The position numbers and the translations under genes are program-made. The notes below the pieces were generated by a model. That model was not told where the DNA came from. It searched no databases and saw nothing but the letters and a program-made list of their open reading frames with translations. This document shows, piece by piece, positions 1-8,908 of a stretch of DNA of 20,593 nucleotides. This DNA comes from Giardia muris (lineage: Eukaryota > Fornicata > Diplomonadida > Hexamitidae): contig VDLU01000013.1 of assembly GCA_006247105.1 (NCBI GenBank), positions 1-20,593 on the forward strand, given 5' to 3'. Each line of letters opens with the position of its first letter. Positions within the stretch are counted from its first letter, which is position 1.

Positions 1-5
1 CCCTC

Positions 6-115
6 CCCGTTCGATTTGAGGGGGGCGGGCCCTGGAGCCTCCTCCCGTCCGATTTGGGGGCCTCTCGCCCCTCCCCCGTCCGATTTGAGGGGGGGCGGGC
101 CCTCGGCCGGCCTCG
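6..115. repeat. short tandem repeats at left IGS edge
   Basis: Three degenerate copies of a unit with core CGATTTGAGGGGGGCGGGCCC start near positions 11, 50 and 80, separated by CCTC-rich linkers. The spacing is roughly 30-40 bases. They lie immediately left of the first promoter-like block, the place where rDNA enhancer or spacer repeats usually sit, but a function is only inferred. Confidence 0.6.
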
Positions 116-150
116 CCCCTTCGGGCCCCGGGCCCGGCCTCCTGGCCCCT

Positions 151-205
151 ACAGTAGCGGAAAGTCGGCCTCCACCTTTCGTCCACTTATTGAGGGTCCC
201 AGGTG
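151..205 (-). promoter_or_regulatory. promoter-like rDNA spacer block, copy 1
   Basis: This is the first of three copies of a conserved block of about 50 bases (also at 284 and 7173). The core is AGTAGC(C/G)GAAA(G/A)TCGGCCT, followed by C-rich sequence and CACTTATTGAGGGT. The copy at 7173 sits about 120 bases upstream of the SSU 5' end, so the block is a candidate Pol I promoter or initiation region, read on the minus strand. This copy would be a spacer promoter or belong to the next unit. Role is inferred from position and conservation only. Confidence 0.45.
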
Positions 206-283
206 ACCCCTCCGATCCTTCTCCTCCCCGCCCGCGGCAGCACTTCGTCCCCCGTCCCCCGGGGCCCGGCCTTCCTCCTTCCC

Positions 284-335
284 TATAGTAGCCGAAAGTC
301 GGCCTCCATCTTTCGTGCACTTTCTGCTCGATTTT
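284..335 (-). promoter_or_regulatory. promoter-like rDNA spacer block, copy 2
   Basis: Second copy of the block, 133 bases from copy 1. TATAGTAGCCGAAAGTCGG matches the copy at 7173 except for one base in the hairpin loop. The CCGA-AAG-TCGG core can form a small hairpin. Similarity fades after the CACTT element, where this copy continues TTCTGCTCG instead of ATTGA. Confidence 0.45.
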
Positions 336-648
336 AGGTGTAAGTTGGTGTCCGAAGTCGAGTTTCAAAAAATGGCCCACCAGGCCTCGACCCGTCCCCG
401 GCCCAGGAGCGTCCCGGGAGCCTCCCGACCCCCAAAGATCGCTCATAGGCCCCCACAAGGCCCTTAGGTGGCCCCTCCATCCCTCTCGACCCGTCCCCAA
501 GGATGACCCATCCAACTCCCCTGCCATCCCCACGACCCCACGGCCCTCCACTGCGTGCACAGTCACGTAACACCGTCGTAAGGGTGCAGGGGGACGGGAG
601 TCCCATGGGACGAGATGATGGATCGAACCCTCTATTGTCCGGGATTCC

Positions 649-679
649 CCTGGATTTCATTAGTAAATATTAATCCAGG
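649..679. other. AT-rich hairpin inside the IGS
   Basis: CCTGGATT (649-656) is the exact reverse complement of AATCCAGG (672-679). The loop is 15 bases and AT-rich (contains TAGTAAATAT). It is the only clear AT-rich island in the otherwise very GC-rich spacer and lies about 2.1 kb downstream of the LSU 3' end. It could be an rRNA terminator, a replication-fork or unwinding element, or chance; nothing decides between these. Confidence 0.4.
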
Positions 680-689
680 AGGATCTGGA

Positions 690-1085
690 GACCTGGGGTT
701 GGGGGACGAGTCAGACGGATGTGGGAGAGGGCTCCCCGACGTGGTAGAGGGATGGGGGGAGTGTGTGCAGGCGTGGGAGGGCTGAGGGAGGAAGGGGGGA
801 GGCCTGAGAGGGGGGGCCACGAGGTGATTCAAGAGGAGTCAGGGGGCATGGGGGGGCATGAGGGGGCATGAGGATCCATGAGGATCCATGAGAGGGGCCA
901 GGGGGATCCACGAGAGGAGTGGGGGGCTGGGGACGCGATGAGAGCGATGAGAGATGACGGGGACGATAAGAGATGATAAGAGACGATAAGGGACACGAGA
1001 CACGATAAGGGACGATAATAAGTGATGAGAGGTGATGAGAGACGCGGGAGATGCGAGAGATGCGAGGGACACGGAGACGCGGGCC
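690..1085. repeat. purine-rich strand-asymmetric repeat tract
   Basis: The plus strand is strongly purine-biased for about 400 bases. It starts with G-rich runs, then direct repeats of GGGGGCATGA (about 841-870) and AGGATCCATG (about 870-892). A longer run of degenerate 9-12-base units around GACGATAAG / GATGAGAG / GATGCGAG follows (about 938-1075). Because the rRNA unit is transcribed from the minus strand, any read-through transcript here would be pyrimidine-rich. Confidence 0.6.
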
Positions 1086-1379
1086 GCCCGGGGACGCAGA
1101 CACGCCCAGTCAGTGGCCGGTGCCCACAGTGGCCTCGCCCTTCGGGCCGCCCTTCGGTCCCCCTCTGAGGGGCCCGTCGCTTCGGCGCCCCTCCGGTCCT
1201 AAACTTGAATGAAGGAGAAAGCGGGAAGGGTTCCCTCCCGTCTGGAATGATGAGCGTCGTCCCGGGCCCCATGGACCCACTACCTCTACTCGTGCCCTCG
1301 GGGGCCCGTTCGATCGTCCGTCCGATGACCCGTGGGGGCCTGAAAGTCCCATGCCGTGTCCGATCTTCACCCTCTGAAG

Positions 1380-2110
1380 GATCCGTGAGGGACCCGATCG
1401 ATGAAGGGGGCCCGCCCCGTGGGGGAGTCCCCGTCCATGGATATGAGGCCCGGGCCCATATGATGACCCGGATCCCCCTGATGACCCGGTCCATGTGGCC
1501 CGTATGAGGGACGTGAAGGCCCCTGGATCCTGTCCCGTGAGGACCGGACGGACCCCCGACCGAAGGAACCCCCATCCGTATGATGGACCACCCCCACCCA
1601 TGAAGGTCCATGGACCTATGGGGGGAGGCCCCGTTCGTCTTGAAGGACCCCGTGAGGGCCCGGGAGCCCCCGTCCCTCGTATGATGGAGCCATGACCCCC
1701 CGTACCCGTACGATGATCCCGTGAGGGCTTGGGCCCCCCATTATAATCCCGTGAGGGTCCGGCCCGAGACCCCAGAGATTCAAGGGACCCCACGGGGATC
1801 CCCTGGCCCCCGTGGACCTCCGTCCCGTTCATGGAGGACTCGAGGGGGACCTGTGAGGGTCGAGGGGGACCCCGGACCCCAATGGGGAAGATGGTCCCCC
1901 ATCCCATTCGATGACCCACCCCCGAGGGACCGTGGCCCCCCGAAGGCCCATCCATATGACCACATGGTCCGATGACCCGGATCCCTCGAAGGAGGGCGGG
2001 GGGGTCGGACCCCAGTCCCGTCCCCCGATGGAGCCATGAGCCCCCCCCGTGTGAGGGCCCACCCCGTGAGGGACCGGGCCCCCGTCCCCGTTCATCTTGA
2101 AGGACTTCAA
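1380..2110. repeat. degenerate short-repeat region of the IGS
   Basis: The stretch is built of recurring short words, notably CCCGTGAGGG (near 1651, 1718, 1747 and 2064), ATGATGACCCGG (around 1460-1485), GATGGAGCCATGA (near 1683 and 2028) and CCGTTC(G/A)TCTTGAAGGAC (near 1632 and 2088). The spacing is irregular, so this is a decayed repeat field rather than a clean tandem array. No gene is supported in it. Confidence 0.5.
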
Positions 2111-2449
2111 GGGCCCATGGACCCAGGGGACCCCCGGGGACACCTCGAATGACCCCTGGAGGGAAGGCCCCCGTGAGGACCCATGTGGACTCCCGGGCCA
2201 GGGCATGGACCCCCGATCCGTTCCGTGCCCAGGGGGACGGCCGTGGGCCCACGGGGGACCCCTGTACGACCCCCCGTTCGAGGGACCCGCGGACCCGCCC
2301 TCGCCCCTCCGGTCTTTTGATCTCGAGTCCGGATCCAAAATCCACTGTAACCGTTCCAAATCTGGTATCCTTCTGTAGGCCCCCGTACCCGGGCCTTCGA
2401 CCCACGGGGGTCTGATCTCGCTTCAGGTCGATCCGGGCGGGGGACGCCC

Positions 2450-2725
2450 CCCTTGGGGCCCTCACCCCCCTGGTATGACCCTCGGCGCCTCAAGTCTCAC
2501 CCCTCGGGGATGCCCCCTTACGACCGGGGGCCCTCACCCCCCTGGTCCCACGACCGGAGGGGAGCCCTTCCCACCCCCCTGGTATGACGGGGGATGCCCT
2601 CACCCCCCTTCAGGTCTTCCTCGGGGCGGGGGGCCTCGCTTCCGGCCCCCCTTCGGGTCTCACGACCCTCGGGGGGGTTGTTCCGGCCCTTCCCTCACCC
2701 CCTCAGGTCTTCGACCCTCGGGGGC
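2450..2725. repeat. direct repeats just downstream of the LSU gene
   Basis: CCCTCACCCCCCTGGT recurs near 2458 and 2530, with shortened forms near 2571 and 2597. TCAGGTCTTC followed by CTCGGGG occurs near 2609 and 2704. The block sits directly beyond the LSU rRNA 3' end in the direction of transcription, so it belongs to the 3' external spacer, where it could contribute to termination or processing (inference). Confidence 0.5.
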
Positions 2726-2764
2726 TCGGGGGGAATGCCAACCCGAACCAAACCTCAGGCGGTC

Positions 2765-3005
2765 GCAAGAAGCTCCACGCCGTACAGTAGGTCGGAGAAA
2801 AGGGTCGTCAACCCGGGCGAATCGAGGGGAAGCCCCTCAACCCATGCGAGTAGGTGGGATGGACACTTAGAGGCGTTCAGTGCTAGTCCCCCGAGCGCGA
2901 CAGACCGGCACTGTCAAGTCAAACAACCGGGAGATCGGAGGCTCGCGACGGGTGTTCCTCTCGTACTGACCCGACGTACTGGACGCATGGAGATGGTCGG
3001 TAGGA

Positions 3006-3049
<44 letters not shown>

Positions 3050-3099
3050 CCTTAGACGGGTGAACAATCCGACGCTTCCGCACCGATGCATGCGGACGG

Positions 3100-3143
<44 letters not shown>

Positions 3144-3145
3144 GG

Positions 3146-3189
<44 letters not shown>

Positions 3190-3634
3190 TCACCTCCACG
3201 CTCGGATTACCGGAGCGGTTGAAGGATCGTTAGGCCACGCTTTCACGGCAAGTACCGGGACAGGGGGTACTAGTCAAGTAAGCTTATGCCCTTATGCTCC
3301 ACGTGAGGTTTCCGACCTCACTGAGCTTACCATAGGACGCCTGCGGTGTGATCTAGCAGGCGCGCCGCCCCAGCCAAACTCCCCATCCGACCGTGTGCCG
3401 ATGTAAGTCGGTGAGTGGGATGGTGAACAACGTCAGGGTATCTCATGGAAGCGGCCTCCCCTGTATGCTGCACCGATGATCCCATCCCCCAGGATCGGAT
3501 TGGAGTCAAGCTCAAAAGGGTCTTCTTGCCCCGCCGACCAACACCCGCCCGTTCCCGGGTCTGTAGGTTCACGGAGGCATGACTTGGGACAGTGGGATCC
3601 TCGTTGATCCATTCATGCACGTCGGAAATTACCC

Positions 3635-3686
<52 letters not shown>

Positions 3687-5430
3687 AGGGCTTGGATGAA
3701 CCTCTTCATGGTGACGGTCATGGCACTGGGCAGAAATCACGTCGTGTACGCATCCATGACGACTGGCACGACGCTATGTTGTTAGTAGACAGTCGGGATC
3801 CCTCGGTCCGTGCCGGTTCTGATCGATCAGAGCCACTCCTTCTCCCGAGGTTACGGAGCTAGTTTGCCGACTTCCCTGAGTCATGGTCTCTCCCGCCTAG
3901 AGGCTGATCACCTTGGAGTCCTGTTGCGGTTGTGGTACGATCAGGATGGGGGGGACACAACGGGTTTCATGGATGACCGAAGGGACATGTGATCCATCAT
4001 GGCCATGCACGACCTGAAGTACTACTGGCCATGGGGGGACTGGGGTAGGACGGGATGACTCCCACCATGTGCTTCGTTCATGTACCGTTGTGAAAGGATG
4101 TCACCAAGACCCCATCATACCACCGGGATGTTAACCGGTCAGCCCTATCGTCCTGTGAGGATGACCCCATGGTACGGCGTACACCATCGGACTTAGGATC
4201 GTGTCACCCGTATCTGATCGACAGGGATACGGAACCCATCTCCACGTCAGGCCTCCAGATGGAGTAATGGCTACTACTACCGAGATCAGCAATCATGACT
4301 CGATCCACCACGTGTCACCCCATGGCTTCGACTCGATCATGACGACCTCCTACCCGAGACACATCTCGGTCGGGTTCCGATCGTATGCTTCGGCGTGTTC
4401 CATTTTCCGGGCCCCTCGATTCGGCTGGTGGGTTGTTACACACTCCTTAGAGGCTTCCTACTGTTAAGGCCACCTTCCAGCTGTCACGATCGACGGACAC
4501 CGTTTGATCGAGCATACACTTCCACACCTTCCCCCGACTGTCGGTTCATCCCGTCTTGCCCGTCCTGCTTACCAGGAGAGGCCCACTCGACATCAACACT
4601 GTTGAGGGGGCCCACACAAGTTGGCCCCGCTCCACCCTTGTTCATGGTTCGAGGGGTGGATAAGGAGTGACCTCCCTACTCCCACCGATCGTGGCCTTAC
4701 CTAGGGCAGCTGTTCATGATGTCGGCTATCCTGGGAGACATTTCGGAGGTAACCAGCTACCAGGTGGTTCGATGAGTCTTTCGCCCCTACACTCAACTCG
4801 ACCGAGCGATTTGCACGTCAGCACCGGGATGGGCCTCCACCAGGCTTTCGTCTGGCTTCACCCTGGTCAAGTGTAGATCACCACCTTTCGGGTCTAGGAC
4901 CGATCGCTCTGCCCTTGTAAGGGGCCCCTTGAAGTCTTGACTTCCCTTTGCCACATGACTCGCGATCGGTCCTAACTCCTCGGTCCGTGTTTCGAGACGG
5001 GCCCGACCAATCGATCATCGACAGGTCGGGAGTCGCCTCCCGGGTTCAGGGTCTTTTGACGTGCCTGGGTCGGCATCCTTCTCACCTTTCGTTCGCACTA
5101 CTTGGTCCTCTATCGGTCTCGGGGCGGTATTTAGCCTTAGAAGGGTACCACCTCCTCTTCCCTCTACACTCTCAAGCAGAGGTACTCGTCGTTGGGGTTG
5201 TGTCCATCCCTACGGGACTGGCACCCTCCTTGGTGTGGGTTTCAACCCATCTTCGGGTTTAGGACATCCCCCCAGTCCTCACAACGCTCATCGCTTCGAG
5301 GTCGGACTACTCCTGGATCGCTCGCCGCTAATCAAGGAATCCCGGTTGGTGTCTTCTCCTGGGCGTACTGATATGCTTAAGTTCCACCCGTCATCTTCAT
5401 CGGAGTGGGGGGGGATCCTCATCTCATTCC
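2765..5430 (-). rRNA. large-subunit (28S-like) rRNA
   Basis: This encodes the LSU rRNA, transcribed leftward. Read on the minus strand, the conserved 5' element AACTTAAGCATATCA lies at 5384-5370. The peptidyl-transferase-region sequence GGGATAACTGGCTTGTGGC lies at 3173-3155. The sarcin-ricin loop AGTACGAGAGGAAC lies at about 2966-2953, and GAACGCCTCTAAGT follows near 2880. The length of about 2.65 kb is short for a eukaryote, as is known for Giardia. Both ends are approximate: the 5' end is set by the gap to the 5.8S gene, and the 3' end by where rRNA-like sequence gives way to C-rich repeats. Open frames inside it are rRNA shadows. Confidence 0.93.
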
Positions 5431-5454
5431 CCATCGTTCAACCCCTCGAACAAC

Positions 5455-5585
5455 CCAGTTCGTAGATCACCCCACCACCCCGATGATCCATTCGAAGATC
5501 GATGTCACGTGCTTGGACCACATCGAGTATCGTCGTCAGCCACGTCCTTCATCGTCCCCCGAGCCAAGGCATCCACCGGGTCGCG
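5455..5585 (-). rRNA. 5.8S rRNA
   Basis: Between the SSU and LSU genes the minus strand reads GGTGGATGCCTTGGC then CGATGAAGGACGTGGC, the conserved 5.8S sequence (equivalent to the 5' end of bacterial 23S rRNA). Internal spacers on both sides are only tens of bases, which fits the compact Giardia rDNA unit. The 3' limit is approximate. Confidence 0.88.
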
Positions 5586-5622
5586 TCATCTCATTGCCTT
5601 CATCCTCGTACCTTCCCTCTCG

Positions 5623-7054
5623 ATGGATCCATCCGCAGGTTCACCTACGGATACCTTGTTACGACTTCTCCTTCCTCCAAGCCTCGCGGTTCGTCCCTGT
5701 TCGGTTCATCCCTCCCAGGAGCTCGCCAGAAGACCCAGTCGGTAGGAGCGACGGGCGGTGTGTACAAGGGGCAGGGACGTATCCGGCGTAGATTGATGAC
5801 CTACGCCTACTAGACATTCCAGGTTCACGAGGACGTTCCAGTCCACGATCCCAACCACGTGGGGGTTTGATCTCATCAAGCTTCACAACTCGACGTGGTT
5901 TCATCCCCACAGTGTAGTACGCGTGCAGCCCAGGGCGTCTAAGGGCATCACAGACCTGTTATCGCCCCACCTTCCTCCAATTCACCATTGGCGGTCCCAT
6001 CCAGGTTAGGGTCTCGCTCGTTGTCGCAGTCAAGCAGACGGCTCAAGCCACGGGCTGTGAACGGCCATGCACCACCACTCGTACGATCACGAAGGTCCTC
6101 TCAACCGTCGATCCTCCGTACGTCTGGGCCTGGTAAGGTGTTCGCGTTGAGTCAAATTGAGCCGCAGACTCCACGTCTGGTGGTACCCCTCCGTCAATGC
6201 CTTCAAGTTCCAGCCTTGCGGCCATACTCCCCCCAGAGCCCGTACCCTGATCGGTTTCCCTTCGATCCTGACGACCTGGCCAGTCTCTCGGTGGCATCGT
6301 TTACGCCCGGGAATACGGTGGTGTCTAATCGCCTTCTCGCCCCCGGGCTTCGTCCTGGTTCGACTGATATGGTCTTGGCAAGTGCCTACGCCTTTGTCTG
6401 TCTTGGTCGGATCATCCTATTTCACCCGTCCCCCACCAATACACATGCCCTTACCCATTCACCTTCATGTCCGTCCCGGGCTTTCTCGTACTCACTCCCG
6501 CCTTAAGCGCTCCTCTTTCCTCCCGGCTGGACGTCTCGACTCCGGACGTTTTAACTGCAACAGCGCCGTACGACGCCTGCCGAGCTGGAATTACCGCGGC
6601 TGCTGGCACCAGACCTTTCCCTCGACTTGTGCTGGGGTCATCTACCCCCCAGTCTTCCCATTTCATGGGATCCCCCGTTGCTGCCTCACGCCTTCACGCA
6701 TTGGGCAAGTTCCGCGCCTGCTGCCGTCCTTGGATGTACGGGCCGTCTCTCAGGCCCGTTCTCCGGAGTCAAACCCTGATCCTCCGCCAGGCATCATCCC
6801 CTCCGTAGACCACTACTCTACCGACTAGGTAATACCTCGGAACCTCATCCGGGCATTCGCTCCATCGCGTGCTTTCCTTCCCCGCTCTTGAGCACTCGTC
6901 TTGGCGCTGGGTTGCCAGCGGTATCCGTCTAGCCTTCACCCCCGGTCAGACTCGTACCGTTGTACCGAGCCGTCCGCCACTTCATACCTCGTGTCCGCTT
7001 GCATGGCTTTTGTCCTTGGGGGTAGCGTAGTACTCCGGCAGGATCAACCGGATG
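5623..7054 (-). rRNA. small-subunit (16S/18S-like) rRNA
   Basis: The minus strand starts CATCCGGTTGATCCTGCC at 7054. It carries the 530-loop sequence GTGCCAGCAGCCGCGGTAA near 6610-6591 and the decoding-site sequence TTGTACACACCGCCCGT at 5767-5751. It ends after GTAGGTGAACCTGCGGATGGATCC near 5623. The length of about 1432 bases is far below the usual eukaryotic 1.8 kb and matches Giardia. GTTGATCC near the 5' end, instead of the GTCGATCC I recall for G. intestinalis, and the moderate GC content point to G. muris. Confidence 0.96.
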
Positions 7055-7265
7055 GTCTGTCGATCGGTCGATCCGTCCGTTGTGGGCCGGCCCTTCCATC
7101 CTCTCGTCGTACGATCCACACTCGTCGTCGGGTGGGTCTTCTCGTCCCGGTCCGGCCTCGTCGTGCCTTCCCTATAGTAGCCGAAAATCGGCCTTCATCT
7201 TTGGGACACTTATTGAAGGTCTCTAGGTGGGGGTTGTGGTCCTGCACGGCACTTCGTTCCTCTCC
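7055..7265 (-). other. 5' external transcribed spacer and upstream rDNA edge
   Basis: This short spacer upstream of SSU contains the third promoter-like block. Similarity to the IGS at 130-260 continues past the block into a CAC(T)TCGT-rich stretch (GGCACTTCGTTCC near 7247, compared with CAGCACTTCGTCC near 238). It fades at about 7265, which marks the right-hand end of the rDNA array in this window. Confidence 0.6.
7173..7227 (-). promoter_or_regulatory. putative rRNA promoter block, copy 3
   Basis: TATAGTAGCCGAAAATCGG (7173-7191) followed by CACTTATTGAAGGT (from about 7207) repeats the two IGS blocks at 151 and 284. It lies about 120 bases upstream of the SSU 5' end on the minus strand. It contains a CCGA-AAA-TCGG palindrome. 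Location and conservation make it the best candidate for the Pol I initiation region; no transcript evidence is available. Confidence 0.5.
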
Positions 7266-8552
7266 GTCTCCCTTCCCCATCCCCTGTGTCCTTCCTTTCT
7301 CTCCTGGAAGCCCTCATCGTCCAGAAGTGAGGAGACTCGGATCTAAGTGATGTCAGATGCAGTCCGTGAATGTGCTCGAGGGGACGTGGAACCGTAGCAG
7401 CTGGGTTCATACGTCGGGGTGCCTGGACAGGATAGACCAGCCCATTGTGGGTGCCATCAGGCCTCAGGTTGGGCCGGACGTCTCGAGGTCGTAGTATGAG
7501 ACCCCGGAAGCACTCGTGATGGGGCTGCCGTTCTGGGTCGAGACGGGAAGATCGGAAGGGAGGTGAGCCCGTTCCCTGTGTGCGGCCTCCAGGCACGTGT
7601 TTCGGTCCTCCCCACGTCCCCGGGCCTCCTGGTCGTATCTCAAGGAGGTCCTCGATGACATCCGGTCGTCACGGCACGTCAGAGGCCTGGTTGGGAGACA
7701 CCTCCCCGAGCCCCCTCGTGGGACGGTCCGGTCGGTCCTGCACGTGCAGGCGTCTAGGAGGTGGGAGGGGTAGGATGCCACTCTATACGCATACCTACCA
7801 GTCTGAAGACGTCCGTCTTGCCCCAGCCCTCCCACCACTTGACCTGCCCCCGATTCCCTGCATGTTGCTGACAGGATGACCTCGGATGAAGAGCCGTCCG
7901 AGGTGGAGATAACGGAGACCTCCTTGGCGTCCGTGTTGGGAAGGGGTCAGACGGACGACCGGGAGCACGTCCCTGCAGGAGGAGCTCCCCAATGGCAAAG
8001 GTCTCGGGGCGTTCGTACTCGACCTCCTCCTTGGGCGTGTGATGACAGCCCCACTCGAACGATATCCGTGCAAGGGTGGACAAGGAGGTCCTCGTGCCTT
8101 CAAGAAGGGTTCCAGAAGGAGGCAGGGATCCGACGACAAGGGGACGATCAGAGTCGGAGGCCGAGTTGGGGCGAGGAGGGGACGAACCAGTGGCTGGTGT
8201 ATCAGACTCAGGGTTCGAGAGCGAGGGGATCCATAAGGTCGGACAGGACTCGTGCTCCATCCGATGATCGAACTCAGAGGTTCCATGTCCCCCCGACGTC
8301 CCCAGCTGATGGTGGACCTCCCGATGCCACCACAGTCGGGAAGGAGGTAGAACGTGTCCTTCCACGAACCGACTGACACCCACTCCGTTCGACTCGGGCA
8401 GTCTTCCCTGTGCCTAAGGACCCGTCGTCGTGGATGCTGTCATCCCCGATGATTCTCAGTGCATCGTGGGACGACCAAGGAGGATATTGTCCATGGTGGC
8501 GTCGACCCGTGCACCTCACGCTCCTCGAACAGGCCCCAGTTCGTGGCACGGC
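7266..8552. other. intergenic region without recognisable gene
   Basis: This connects the rDNA edge to the left arm of the inverted repeat. Open frames exist on both strands (for example 7876-8376 plus, and two overlapping ones at 7754-8383 minus). Their translations are Arg/Pro/Ser/Gly-rich, lack domain-like patterning and overlap in several frames, so I do not call genes. I found no copy of this stretch elsewhere in the window. Confidence 0.55.
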
Positions 8553-8772
8553 CCCACGAGCTGGAGGGCGTGAACTCCGGACACCCACTTCTGTCACGAG
8601 TCCGGAGCAGTGAGCAGCCGGCATTGGCTCACACAGCCATGCACGACCTGGTGCCCTTCCCCGCTCTCCATCCATGCCCTCAGACAGATCTGAGGAGGCC
8701 GGCCCTCCTTCATGGAGACGGGTTGGGATCAACCGGGGCTCATGGTCGTCCTCTCGTCCCTCCCGTGATCCC

Positions 8773-8779
8773 GTTCACT
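8773..8779 (-). terminator. AGTGAAC poly(A) signal of ankyrin gene copy 1
   Basis: The minus strand reads AGTGAAC, matching the Giardia consensus AGTRAAY, 130 bases beyond the TGA stop. The same heptamer is conserved in the other copy at 18129. Giardia 3' UTRs are usually shorter, so the assignment is moderate. Confidence 0.45.
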
Positions 8780-8908
8780 CCTCTTGATCGAAGGACGAAG
8801 ACCGGGGCACTGGACGATGACTGTTGATCCCGGAGGCCCATAGGAGGACCGACGGGGACTCCTTCATCTGGCCGGGCCTTCCGACCTCCTGCCCCTGCCG
8901 GACGCAGG

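Larger units (their letters stand above)
1..2764. other. rDNA intergenic spacer (IGS), GC-rich and repeat-rich
   Basis: This stretch lies downstream of the LSU rRNA 3' end (the unit is transcribed leftward). It is extremely GC-rich and made largely of short degenerate repeats. Long open frames occur on both strands (for example a 451-codon one at 1110-2465 minus), but their Pro/Gly/Arg/Ser-rich translations match no family and simply reflect the lack of stop codons in GC-rich DNA. The left edge contains two copies of the promoter-like block found just upstream of the SSU gene at 7173, so the next rRNA unit of a tandem array probably begins to the left of the window. I see no supportable protein gene. 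Confidence 0.75.

Noticed and set aside
1110..2465. 451-codon minus-strand open frame in the spacer
   Set aside because: Gly/Pro/Ser/Arg-rich, overlaps several other open frames on both strands, lies in a degenerate-repeat rDNA spacer and shows no domain; expected in DNA this GC-rich.
2765..7054. Many open frames inside the rRNA unit
   Set aside because: They coincide with clearly conserved SSU, 5.8S and LSU sequences and are shadows.
7876..8376. 166-residue plus-strand frame as a gene
   Set aside because: Competes with two long minus-strand frames over the same DNA, has no recognisable domain, and has no A-rich start context.
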